Assembly: GCA_024220505.1 (NCBI GenBank)
Contig: JAKZZE010000005.1
Location: 1,076,501-1,140,500 of the forward strand
Length of the DNA stretch: 64,000 nucleotides
Origin: Rhizopus arrhizus
Lineage: Eukaryota; Mucoromycota; Mucoromycetes; Mucorales; Rhizopodaceae
Reading direction: 5' to 3'
The notes below the pieces were generated by a model. That model ran no database searches. It was not told the DNA's origin and saw only the letters and a list, made by a program, of their open reading frames with translations. How positions within the stretch are numbered: position 1 is the first letter of the stretch; each line of letters opens with the position of its first letter. Position numbers and translations under genes: made by a program. This document shows, in pieces, positions 46,561 through 56,162 of this stretch.

Positions 46561-47385
46561 ATCTGATTGTAAGAAAGAAATGATGAAAAATGAAGATTTA
46601 GAAAGAGAGAAGATCTTTATATTTTTAGAGTTTTACAAAAAGAGACATTCCTATGCCTGAGCACATAACTTTATTAAACAAGTTAGATTTGTCTTACGAA
46701 ATGATTGAGATCAATCATGAAGCTTACAGATTGTATATACAAAGAACTCTATCAAAGTCATAAATAAATTGAAATTCATAAATAAAAACGTGTTCAAGAA
46801 CCTTGAAGAGAAAATTCGAGTGCGTTATTTAAACTATGACATGTTTTTATTTTCCCTGTTTCTTACCGTTTGAACCGAAACTAAAGCGACTAGCCAACAG
46901 AACTGAAAAGAATAGCTCTTTTCTATAACAAATTAAGGTATTTGTATTAGGAATAAATTGCCTTATTCCTTATTCATTATCACTATAAAACCTGTCTTTT
47001 CACAGTCAACCACCCCAAAAAAAAATGAATGTACCTCATCTGAGCGAAACAGGCAGCACAAGATTCTAAAATCTCAGACACTCTTGATTTGTCTTTATGA
47101 TTATGTTTAATAGATAGAATATACTTTATTTTTATAATCAACTCACTCAAATGATGAGTAAAAGATTTATTTCCTTACAAAAAGATTGAATAGAGTTTAT
47201 TAAATATAAAGACAAGAGTTTTAAACACTATATCCTAAGCCATAGTTCTTGACTGTATTCAACATCAAGTCTAAATTTTTAAACAAACCCTGCATTAAAA
47301 TAAGAACCCGTTGCATAAACATCATGTGACACCAAGACTTTTTTTTTTTTTCTTTCTCTTGGCTAAACTTTTTCTTTCTTTTTTT
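46561..47385. other. Intergenic, nothing recognised
   Basis: AT-rich spacer between the divergent methyltransferase and I9-like genes. It includes a T/C-rich run just before the I9-like start codon. Confidence 0.4.
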
Positions 47386-47717
47386 ATGAGATTCTTATTT
47401 TCTACTGTTGCACTATTCTTATGCATCGCTTTAGTTTATGGTACAAAGTGACAGGAAAGATAAGGAAAAGTATGAATGACAAGTTTTTTATAGCTGCTGA
47501 TTTAAAATATATTATGGCCTTTAAATCAACAGCAACAAAAGAAACATTTGCAAAAGCAAGAAAAGATATTGAAGACCAAGGTGGCAAGGTCACTTATGAA
47601 TTTCACTCGGCAATGAACGGCATTGAATTCACATTTCCTAATGAACAAGTGTCAGCACTTCGAGAGAAAGCCTATGTTGATTTTATTGAACAAGATAAAA
47701 CAGGTAAAAACAGTTGA
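47386..47717 (+). CDS. Small secreted I9 (subtilisin propeptide/proteinase B inhibitor-like) protein
   Basis: Exons 47386-47440 and 47494-47717 give 92 aa. The first exon encodes a clear signal peptide, MRFLFSTVALFLCIALVYA, with a likely cut at VYA/AD. The mature part reads DLKYIMAFKSTATKETFAKA, RKDIEDQGGKVTYEFHSAMN and GIEFTFPNEQVSALREKAYV, then DFIEQDKTG. This is the inhibitor_I9 fold, as in subtilase propeptides and yeast Pbi2. The protease domain is absent, so it is a stand-alone inhibitor or chaperone. An unspliced reading would begin at 47421 (MHRFSLWYKVTG) and lose the signal peptide; the intron (53 nt, GTACAA...TAG) is typical in size for this window. Unlike yeast Pbi2 it should enter the secretory route. 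Confidence 0.85.
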
Positions 47718-47970
47718 TGAAAACTTTTCTTTTACTTATTTTGTATTGTAGTTCATACATTTGAATGACGTCCTTTTTTAAAATAAACGTCATTTCCACA
47801 TACAAAAATAAAGTTATTTGACATCTTTAAGATCGTCTGCTGTTACATCATGATTGATTCATTCTATTTGTCCAATTCAAGTGAAAATACCCGGATTAAG
47901 TGATAAACGAAAAAAAAAAGGGGAGGCAGTAGAATTGGGCTTTGCTTTATAAAACATCTTATTTCTTTCC

Positions 47971-48001
<31 letters not shown>

Positions 48002-48006
48002 CAATA
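47718..48006. other. Intergenic with T-run leader
   Basis: Contains a T-run of about 30 nt directly before the CAX start codon (47972-48001), as is common in 5' leaders in this window. Confidence 0.4.
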
Positions 48007-49743
48007 ATGTCCTCTGAACAACAAAGTACGATACGTCCTATCTCTCGAGTCACTCCAGAAAATTCCTTTAATAGACCAAATCCATCTTTTAGCAGGACAA
48101 ACTCATCCTTTCAAAGTCATCCTAAACATAAGATCACCATCGGGCAAGGACTCAAGACGATTGTTACATGCTCCTTTGTCAACTTTCTACTTGTCTTTGT
48201 ACCTATCGGCATTGCCTCTCATTTTGTCTGGTCTTCTACTGTCACCTTCATCATGAACTTTTTAGCCATCATTCCCTTGGCCAAATTATTAGGATTTGCT
48301 ACTGAAGACATCGCGTTACGTACAGGCGAAGTAAGCAAGAAACAAGTCTGTTTTTCTCTTCTCATCCTCTTTATAGGTCATCGGTGGGTTATTGAATGCT
48401 ACCTTTGGTAACGCAGTCGAATTGATCATCAGCATCATCTCACTCACTCAAAACCTGGTCGTTGTCGTTCAAGCCTCCATGCTGGGGTCCATCCTCAGTA
48501 ACCTGCTGCTCGTCCTGGGCATGTGTTTTTGGGGTGGCGGTTATTTTTACAAGGTGCAGCGGTTCAACCAAACCGTAGCACAGACCTCAGCCTCCCTCTT
48601 GTTCATCTCAGTCGCCTCTCTCTTGATCCCTGCCTCGTTTTATGGGTCGATCATGGAGGATGCGTCTGAGTCTGGCTTGGATTTGACAAGGGATATATTG
48701 AAAATCTCTCGAGCTACCTCTGTCATCCTCCTCATCCTTTACTTTTCTTACATCTTTTTTCAGGTAGGGTTCACATGTAAAACAGGATTGCATAATAACG
48801 TGTTTTATTTTTCTATAGCTTAAAACTCATAAACATTTGGTATATTAAAAAAAAAAAAAAAAAAAAAAAGGACTTCTCTTTGCTCACCTTTCCTTATCTG
48901 CAGTTCATTGGTCCTACTGTGACAGAAGATGTAAAGAATAAAGCGACAAATGATCCACAAGATGTTGAACAAGGCTCTCATCAAGAAGTAAAGCAAGAAG
49001 AAGAAGAGGTTCCTCAATTACCAGCATGGATGGCTATAGCTTTGTAATTTTTTTTAAAAAAGTAATGCCTGTGGATCAGCATCCAATTAAACAATCCTTT
49101 TTCTTGCAGGTTACTTGTCGTCACTGTTCTTGTAGGTGTATGCGCTGAATTCTTGGTATCTGCGATTGAAGATGTCACGGAAGCATGGGGCATCAGCGAA
49201 ACCTTTGTGGGCCTTATTCTTCTTCCGATTGTCGGTAACGCGGCTGAACATCTAACGGCTGTGACATGTGCTTTAAAAAATAAGGTACATACGATTTCGA
49301 AGGGGAAAAAAAGTCTAGGAAATTAAACTATCCGTAGATGGATTTGGCATTGGGTGTGGCAGTTGGAAGTAGTATGCAAATCGCACTTTTGGTGACACCT
49401 CTCATGGTTATTATCGGTTGGGGAATGAATGTAGAGATGAGCTTATATTTCAATATATATGAAACGGCCATCTTATTTATTGCTGTCATCATGGTCAATT
49501 ATCTCATTATGGTAAACTGTTCAACAGATCAGTACAGAGACTCCCTTTTTTTTACTGAGCATGTTTATTGATAGGATGGTGAAAGTAATTGGTTAGAAGG
49601 GCTTATGCTTGTTGCAATCTATATTGTCATTGCCATCAGTTTTATTATTATCCCGATGAAGCCAATAGCAGTACTGGCTCTTTACCCACTAATAACTCAA
49701 CCGTTTCCTAAAGGGAAATCTTTGAGGACCAACAAGACTTGAT
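48007..49743 (+). CDS. VCX1: Ca2+/H+ exchanger, vacuolar CAX type
   Basis: Sequesters calcium in the vacuole in exchange for protons. The start is ATG 48007, with a Ser/Asn/Pro-rich cytosolic tail ([20 protein letters not shown]). Spans and motifs: [39 protein letters not shown], then the first alpha repeat [55 protein letters not shown] helix, an acidic loop ([14 protein letters not shown]), [20 protein letters not shown], and the second repeat [20 protein letters not shown]. After that come [20 protein letters not shown] and [18 protein letters not shown]. Both GNA-E-H/L ion-binding repeats are intact. The C-terminus is odd: after AISF the frame runs to [10 protein letters not shown]...NKT, whereas a neighbouring frame gives the family-like FYYYPDEA (see findings). 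Confidence 0.92.
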
Positions 49744-50177
49744 GTCGCTGTCAGTGTATCTATCGACTATGTCTGATTTGAGCAAAATAAAGTTATCCTA
49801 GGCATCCTATACCAAACCTTTTTTTTTTTAGTTTTGTGAGAGATAGCATCCATCATCCTTTGTCGAATTGGTGAGATTTAGCATGGTTTTATCTCTAAAG
49901 AAAAGTATCCAATTTGTTATAGTGAACAAGACCAACAGATGTTTTCAGTTGCTTGAATTAAATTCACTACTCCTCAGTGATCTGGTATGTTCCAATTCAA
50001 ATGAGATAAAGGCACCCAATTTGGATTGATTTGTTTTCTTTTGTTGACTTGAAATGAATGACTCACTTGATTTTGCTGTAGAAATTATGAATTGATCAAT
50101 GCTTCGATTTATAAGAGAGGTGAAATTGATTCAGGTGATAGAAAACAAGATGAATGTTTACAGTGAACTAAAGACTG

Positions 50178-50228
<51 letters not shown>

Positions 50229-50492
50229 GTGAGGTAGCTAAAGTACAGTGTTGTGCTTGAAGAGATTGAAAGATGTGTTTTCTCTTTTATAAAGTTAGAA
50301 AGAATTCATCCTGTTGATTCATTGACCGGTATACCAAATGAGAGTAGATTGTAAGACTACTGTAGAGTACATCATATGCCAACAGGCCAATCATATTGCT
50401 TTTTTCTTTTTTTTCTTTTTAGTTTTGTTCCACCGCTCTTTTATTTGTTTGTTATTTTTCTTTTTTTTTTTTTATAATTTTTATTATTCATC
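49744..50492. other. Intergenic with a 49-nt poly(A) tract and a CCAAT box
   Basis: No gene is seen. An A49 run lies at 50178-50226. A CCAAT pentamer at 50387-50391 lies about 100 bp before the nitronate monooxygenase start and is a likely promoter element. T-runs occupy the 5' leader. Confidence 0.45.
50178..50226. repeat. Poly(A) tract, 49 nt
   Basis: The longest homopolymer in the window. No LINE or SINE body was recognised directly upstream, though upstream sequence 49900-50177 is non-coding and not excluded as a short retroelement. Confidence 0.85.
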
Positions 50493-51587
50493 ATGAGCTG
50501 GGCCAATACGTCATTTGCAAAGGCACTTTGTTTAAAGTATCCTATTATTCAAGCCCCCTGTGCAGGCCACACAGGTGCAGAGTTGATTGCTGCCGTCAGC
50601 AATGCAGGAGGATTAGGTTCCTTGGGAGCAGGGATGATGCCAGCTACTCAACTCCGTCAAACGATTCGTGCTATTCGCCAACGTACCCAAAAACCTTTTG
50701 CCGTCAATCTCTTTTGTCGTCCTCTGTCCCCAATCACCCATGAAGAACTTCAAGTACAACATGAAACAGACAATACCCTGGACGAGATCCGTGCTCAACT
50801 CAAAATCATACGGCCAACTTCCTATCAGCTACGTTCTCCACCTCTGGAGGATCAAATCCAGGTCATTTTGGATGAACGTGTACCCGTAGTCTCTTTTACC
50901 TTTGGTTTCCTGCCCGATGCCATCTCTCGACAACTTTGGCAGGCTGGGGTCTATCTCATCGGCACCGCAACCACCCAGGCAGAGGCCATGGCACTTGCGG
51001 ATGGAAAGGCGGATGCGATCTTGGCTCAAGGACTGGAAGCAGGCGGACACCGTGGTTCGTTTTTGAAGGCCGATAATCAAGAAGGTCAACTGCCCATCCG
51101 CGAGCTCGTTCGAGAGATCAGGCCGGCTGTTCGTCTACCGGTCATTGCCGCTGGCGGATTGAGTACAGATCAAGATGTGGCGGATGTGATGGCCCTCGGT
51201 GCAGACGGTGCAGCCCTAGGCACTCTTTTTATGTTTGCTACCGAATCTACCACACCCAAGGCGCATCGAAACCATATGCTGACTTGCAAAGAGATCCCTA
51301 GGTTGACCCGAGGCCTCACCGGACGATGGGTCCGTAGTTTCCCGAATGAGCTCATGAAACGCATGGAAGCACATGACATAATCCCTCCTTATGATATCCA
51401 CTCCTCCAAAACAAAGGACATTGCTACCTTTGCGGCCGACAAGGGTCTTACGGATTACATGCTGCTCTTGTCCGGACAGAACACGGCCCGAGCGGCTGTT
51501 TATTCTGAACAAGGCACATTATCGGCTGCGGACATTTTGAATAAAATTGTGACGGGGATGGAAAGAAGGAAGGAGGCTAAGGCTTGA
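50493..51587 (+). CDS. Nitronate monooxygenase (2-nitropropane dioxygenase family), intronless
   Basis: An FMN enzyme that oxidises alkyl nitronates such as propionate-3-nitronate. It is a single exon of 364 aa. Seen: LKYPIIQAPCAGHTGAELIA, AVSNAGGLGSLGAGMM, QRTQKPFAVNLFCRP, RVPVVSFTFGFLPDAI, ADAILAQGLEAGGHRGSF (catalytic-His region GGHRG), LPVIAAGGLSTDQDVADVMA, LGADGAALGTLFMFATES and the C-terminal FPNELM...LLLSGQNTARAA. All FMN-binding glycine motifs are present. The gene is clearly GC-richer than its flanks and lacks the introns typical of this window, consistent with bacterial ancestry or strong codon bias. The start was chosen at the only upstream ATG, after a long pyrimidine-rich leader. 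Confidence 0.95.
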   Translation: MSWANTSFAKALCLKYPIIQAPCAGHTGAELIAAVSNAGGLGSLGAGMMPATQLRQTIRAIRQRTQKPFAVNLFCRPLSPITHEELQVQHETDNTLDEIRAQLKIIRPTSYQLRSPPLEDQIQVILDERVPVVSFTFGFLPDAISRQLWQAGVYLIGTATTQAEAMALADGKADAILAQGLEAGGHRGSFLKADNQEGQLPIRELVREIRPAVRLPVIAAGGLSTDQDVADVMALGADGAALGTLFMFATESTTPKAHRNHMLTCKEIPRLTRGLTGRWVRSFPNELMKRMEAHDIIPPYDIHSSKTKDIATFAADKGLTDYMLLLSGQNTARAAVYSEQGTLSAADILNKIVTGMERRKEAKA

Positions 51588-52557
51588 TTCTATAAGGCAA
51601 CCCTATTGTTCTGATTGAATAAAGATTGTTTATAAAAGTAAATCAAAAGGCATCTATTTCATTTCATGTCAATTGCTTCACTGTTTGGTAATGTCTCACT
51701 GATTTAAATAATATTATTTTATGTCTTGTTTCAATTGTATTCCTAATATTGAATTAGATCTCTGACAATAAAAAAGAAACCTTCTTATTTCTATCATCAA
51801 CACATACTACTGTGAGTCATGTTTATCTTTATTGATTGTAAGATTCCTTTTAAACATTGTTATTTCAGCCAAGGTCTTGTTTACCGATACCAACTACAAC
51901 CAGTTACTGTTTAACGGTACCAACACTTTCTCTCTCTGTGATACGAGTTGGCTTGCTTCACTGGATAATTTAATCAAAAAGAATAAAGAATTGATAAAGT
52001 TCTGTTGATGATTTTAAAAGAAGTTGAATAGATGGTTGAGCACTACAATTACTGTACATAATACACATTCGTTTTCCAAGTCATGTTCAAGTAATTTAGA
52101 AAATCAATCACTTAATATAAAAAAAGTAGGTTAAATGAAAAGTACGACAAGAATGGGTAGATCAAGGCAAGTGATGTCATATTTATTGTGAATTGTTACA
52201 GTAAAGCAAAATAAAGAATAGAAAGGTGATTAAATCAGCCATTCAATATTATTGTTTACTGTCAACCAAATTTTATTGTTTAAAGACACTGAATCAATGA
52301 TGTAATAAAGTGGGTAACACGATGAATGACAATTAAAGAAAAAGGGGGATAAATAAATGAAAAGTGGTAGTTTTAAACAAGACTTTATAAAAAGAACTCT
52401 AGTAAATCATCATCAACCTTCTTTTTTTTTTTTTTTTTTTTCCATTAAAAATAAACTCCATTTCATCGGATCAAATTGTCCGAAATCAAAAAAATACTTC
52501 TCCTTCAACATGTTTCCAATGTTATCCAATCGGTTATTTTTCCGTATTTTGATTTGA

Positions 52558-52601
<44 letters not shown>

Positions 52602-52637
52602 AGAGAGAGAGGGTCAATGCCAAAGAGAGATGATTTA
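51588..52637. other. Intergenic, AT-rich, with a 39-nt poly(A)
   Basis: No exon is supportable. T18-type and A39 runs (52561-52599) lie near the 3' end of the next gene. The 51588-52300 part is unremarkable. Confidence 0.4.
52561..52599. repeat. Poly(A) tract, 39 nt
   Basis: Uninterrupted A run followed by gagagagag, simple sequence in the 3' flank of a minus-strand gene. Confidence 0.8.
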
Positions 52638-52639
52638 TT

Positions 52640-53602
52640 TTAAAAGGCCTTTTTGATCATATCAATCAGTGTACAACAAGTGACGATTAAATTTAGTTTT
52701 AATAACTCATGTTTATCCATTTGATTTAATACTTGACGTTGTATTGTTATACAATCTACATCATCTGTGTATTCTAATAATAGTTTCCATCTTCTACATG
52801 TTTTATGGTTGTGATGGTCATGATCTGCATCTTCTTCACCTTCACTGTCACTGTCAATAAAATCATCCTTTTTATTGTTTGTTGTACTATTGACCACTTT
52901 GATCTCACACGTAAAATCATTGGATAACAAACTTTGTCTTTTCCATCGCATAAAATAACCATAAAAGAAGGTCTCATATTCAAATAGAACACTGGTCTGT
53001 GAACTCTTGACGAGGTATTCTGTCTCTCCTTCTTTGATTTCTATCGTCATCTGATCCTTATTGAATGCTTTCCTTCTCACAAAAGCCAACTTGGTCTTGT
53101 TCGCGTCCATCAAGGTCATCTGATGACTTGTCCAACTACGAGAAGTAGACTTTCGATAGATCAGTTGGTGGTCGCAGTCATAAATTTCCTTTTGTGAGAT
53201 AAAATATTGAAGTACATCGACAATCATACTTCGTTTACGTCGAATCGTCTTTGGATTCTCTGCTTCATCCAGTTGACTGAATGTCATTTGTGTAGTCGGA
53301 ATCGATTGGCTCAAGATCGAACTGGTCACTACAGTCTGACTGAGAATCGAGGGTGTGATGGTCTGAAAGGAAGGTTTTGGAGAAGAAGGAGGTGATGTGT
53401 TGGGTGTTGAAGTTGCTTGGGAAAAGAATCGACTGGAATAAGAATCAGTTGTCATCCGGCTACTTCGGCTACCTTGCCGACTGGCTGTGACAACCATCGT
53501 CTCTTCATCATACGCATTTGGTTTTTCATACCTTTGTATTTCAATCGTACTTTGTGTTTCAATCACTCTGGGTGTTTCACTAGCATCTGGTTTTTGATAC
53601 AT
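52640..53602 (-). CDS. Uncharacterised 320-aa protein, possible tubby-like/LURP-type C-terminal domain
   Basis: A single exon, not confidently recognised. Residues ~1-120 are Ser/Thr/Pro-rich and likely disordered (SQATSTPNTSPPSSPKPSF, repeated SILSQ units). The C-terminal half is a compact alternation of beta-type strands: QLIYRKSTSRSWTSHQMTLM, DANKTKLAFVRRKAFNKDQM, TIEIKEGETEYLVKSSQTSV and FFYGYFMRWKRQSLL. It is interrupted by an acidic/His loop (DSDSEGEEDADHDHHNH) and closes with a hydrophobic helix (LLKLNLIVTCCTLIDMIKKA). The phrase pattern D-(x)-L-(x)-V-R-R-K followed by FEYE...FMRWKR is reminiscent of tubby C-terminal-like (LURP-one) proteins. That assignment is weak. Mucorales carry families of such proteins. 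Confidence 0.75.
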   Translation of the reverse strand: MYQKPDASETPRVIETQSTIEIQRYEKPNAYDEETMVVTASRQGSRSSRMTTDSYSSRFFSQATSTPNTSPPSSPKPSFQTITPSILSQTVVTSSILSQSIPTTQMTFSQLDEAENPKTIRRKRSMIVDVLQYFISQKEIYDCDHQLIYRKSTSRSWTSHQMTLMDANKTKLAFVRRKAFNKDQMTIEIKEGETEYLVKSSQTSVLFEYETFFYGYFMRWKRQSLLSNDFTCEIKVVNSTTNNKKDDFIDSDSEGEEDADHDHHNHKTCRRWKLLLEYTDDVDCITIQRQVLNQMDKHELLKLNLIVTCCTLIDMIKKAF

Positions 53603-53799
53603 TTTTTATAAAAAAAAATAAAAAAAAAAAAAATAAAGCTAAATAAATAGATGGAATGTAAATTATAAAAGGAAAAGAAAGAAACAAAAAGCGTACACAA
53701 GACCTTGTTTTATGTAGGGTACACAAGACGTTGTGCATCTACCGCTTGAACCTGTGCCGACTTTTTTTTTTTTACTGGACTGATGGGGATTGAAAAATG

Positions 53800-53835
<36 letters not shown>

Positions 53836-54621
53836 AAAACAAATTCATTGCTCCGCCCAAGCAAGAAATAAGGTACAGAATTTTGTATTCATATTTTCCA
53901 TAGTTGTTCTTACACTTGAACTATAAAGAACTTCAAGCCCATCTGCTTGTTATTTCTACAATTTTATGATTGTAATAATAATATTCTCCTTTTGACAAGA
54001 TTCATATTCTTTATCAACTATCTTTTTGTAAAGATATTTTTTAATACAAAGCAAATCACCTTCCCCCCCCTTTTTTTTATTGGTAGTTTTTAGCTAAATT
54101 TATTCACACTGAAAAGGTAAGAAAGTTGTTGCTATGTTTTATTGCCATTCTTATATCAAAAAGTATTGATCGTATGAGAATCAACCGCTTTTGGAGATCT
54201 GTGAGCCTGTTGTATATAAGTTGTGATCTGGTTTGAATCGATTGTCAGAGCTACGTATATCTTGGCTTCAAAATGACAGCAGTGAAAACAAAAGGATTCT
54301 TTGCTATACCTTTTTATTTTATGTAAATGACTCATTTAGTGGATACATAATCACTGTCAAGTAACACCTTAAAAAGTACCTTTGATCTGCTCACTTTTTC
54401 CTCTAAACCTTCTTTTGATTTGTATGAAATTCTGAAATCAATAAAGGCAAGGAATAAAGGCAAGGGGGAGGGCTCCCTTTAGATAAATAGCCGATTGACC
54501 CCAAAATGATGACTCGATCAATGCAACTACAAATATTGAAAAAGTAATTCTAGCATAAAATAAGCCTTTCTTAATAAGCTTTTATTATCCAATGATTTCA
54601 CTTTTTTTTCTTTGCACATCT
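53603..54621. other. Intergenic, AT-rich with T-runs
   Basis: No supportable gene. It holds T33-type (about 53799-53831) and C9/T10 runs (54063-54080). Confidence 0.4.
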
Positions 54622-55233
54622 TTAATGTTTCAAAATGTCCAAAAAGATCTGCGCTCCTTCAACAATCAATTTGTGTTCAGCTGTGTGAATACGCTGCTCG
54701 AGATCCTCCAAGGTATCTGTAGGTTCAATAGGTACTTTTTGTTGAAGAATAACTTCACCACGGTCCACATCAGCAATCACCTTATGAACCATGATACCTG
54801 TATATTCAATCTCTCCTCGTTTATAAGCTTCAAAGGCTCTCTCGATCGCGTGTGCTCCATCAAATTGACCGGGTAAGGCAGGATGTAAGTTCATGACGTT
54901 GTTTTGAAAGTGAGATAAAAATTCGGGTGAAAGAATATGCATCCAACCGGCCAAGATGACTAAGTCCGGCTTGTATTCTTCTTGGATCGTTCGAGCGACG
55001 TGAATATCAAAATCAACACGGCTCTTGCCAGCGTCCTTGAATTTTTTGAGTGAAAAGGTCTGGGTGGGTATACCGGCCCTTTGGGCACGTTCGAGTCCGT
55101 ATGCATTCTTTCGGTTGGATATCACCCCAATGATCTTTGCTTTCAGTTGTGTGGATTGTGTGGCGTCAATAAGAGCTTGAAGGTTGGTGCCGGATCCAGA
55201 AATGAGGACGACGATGGTCGGAAGATTGGACAT
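54622..55233 (-). CDS. ADE8: Phosphoribosylglycinamide formyltransferase (GAR transformylase)
   Basis: Step 3 of de novo purine synthesis: formyl transfer from 10-formyl-THF to GAR. A single exon of 203 aa, a monofunctional PurN/Ade8-type enzyme as in fungi. Seen: TIVVLISGSGTNLQALIDAT (phosphate loop), IGVISNRKNAYGLERAQRAG, PDLVILAGWMHILSPEFLSH, NVMNLHPALPGQFDGAHAIE (catalytic Asn and His), YTGIMVHKVIADVDRGEVIL (catalytic Asp region) and the C-terminal IHTAEHKLIVEGAQ. All key residues are in place. Head-to-head with the zinc miniprotein gene, with 416 bp between starts. Confidence 0.96.
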   Translation of the reverse strand: MSNLPTIVVLISGSGTNLQALIDATQSTQLKAKIIGVISNRKNAYGLERAQRAGIPTQTFSLKKFKDAGKSRVDFDIHVARTIQEEYKPDLVILAGWMHILSPEFLSHFQNNVMNLHPALPGQFDGAHAIERAFEAYKRGEIEYTGIMVHKVIADVDRGEVILQQKVPIEPTDTLEDLEQRIHTAEHKLIVEGAQIFLDILKH

Positions 55234-55649
55234 GCTGTGAAAGAGTAAGAAAGAAGGATAAAAAAAAAATAGATTTTTTTTTCAAAAAAGGCATAAAAAT
55301 TGTCATAGATGTGACTTGTAAAGACAGATCAGATGGTCTCCTTCACTCTACCGTCTGCTCTTTTGTCTTTAATTTATTAATAGAAAATAGTATCAGACAA
55401 TGCCAAGACTGCAAGAGACCGATAACGAACAGTGGCTAAAAGTGGACCCCATCGACGCTTAGCACAAACAAATGAGAGTTGTACAAAAGAGAGCGCAAGC
55501 ATATTTATCCGTTTCTGCCGGCATACTTTCGCCACAGAAGGAAAATAGTTTAGGGAATGAGTGACCTTGTATAGAAGGAATATTTTTTATAAAAAGATTG
55601 CTTCTTAAACTGTCTCTTTTCTTTTCTTTATTCTTTTACAATCAAGAAC
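55234..55649. promoter_or_regulatory. Divergent upstream region between GART and the zinc miniprotein
   Basis: 416 bp separate the two start codons. A pyrimidine-rich stretch directly precedes the miniprotein ATG. No specific regulatory site was recognised. Confidence 0.3.
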
Positions 55650-55772
55650 ATGGACTCACAAAACTTGGTTCAATTTACATTTATTTATGAATATGCCTTT
55701 TGTCCTGGATGTGGAATCGATATCTCTCAATTCACTCACGATGAATCTTGTCCTTATGGCCATGACGAATAA
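55650..55772 (+). CDS. 40-aa CxxC/CxxxH zinc-type miniprotein (hypothetical)
   Basis: A short complete ORF, ATG 55650 to TAA 55772. The sequence begins MDSQNLVQFTFIYEYAFCPG and ends SCPYGHDE. It has four spaced metal-ligand candidates: CPGC, a His in QFTHDE, and SCPYGH, giving a C-x2-C-x9-H-x4-C-x3-H pattern. This looks like half of a treble-clef or zinc-ribbon motif. The ORF follows a pyrimidine-rich leader with TATA-like AT runs and is followed by AT-rich 3' flank with AATAAA (about 55889). No family is recognised. It could be an authentic micro-gene or an exon of a larger gene whose other exons I did not find. Confidence 0.5.
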   Translation: MDSQNLVQFTFIYEYAFCPGCGIDISQFTHDESCPYGHDE

Positions 55773-56162
55773 TTCATCTCATTCAATGCTTATAGACTCT
55801 ATAGACCCCTTTTTGTTGTATATATTTTCATGCACATTTACATTGTAACAAATACCCCCCCACACACACATACAAATTATTTCTATTCAATAAAACTATT
55901 TTTAAATACAAAACTATTCAATATAAACCAAGTCCCTAAAAAAAAAAAAAAGTCAAAGCCTTGATGCCTAGAAATATGCAAGTGCTGACTTGTCACATGC
56001 AGATAGAACTTGGCAATCCAAAGCTTTTAAAAGTTACACCAACCATCATGGGGCCCACATTTTAAAAGAAAAGCTTATTTTCAAAAATATGATTTTATTA
56101 TGAATTTACTGTAGTAATGAAATAGAGAACGAATGATACAAAAAAAGATGAATTCTAAGATT
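55773..56162. other. Intergenic between convergent genes
   Basis: Contains C8 and (CA)n runs at about 55854-55872, and the 3' flanks of the miniprotein and pyruvate decarboxylase genes. No gene is seen. Confidence 0.4.

Noticed and set aside
47421..47717. I9-like ORF starting MHRFSLWYKVTG
   Set aside because: The first 24 codons are intron read-through. Splicing 47441-47493 gives a signal peptide and a better family match.
50528..51512. ORFs in other frames within the nitronate monooxygenase gene
   Set aside because: Frame shadows of the GC-richer true gene.
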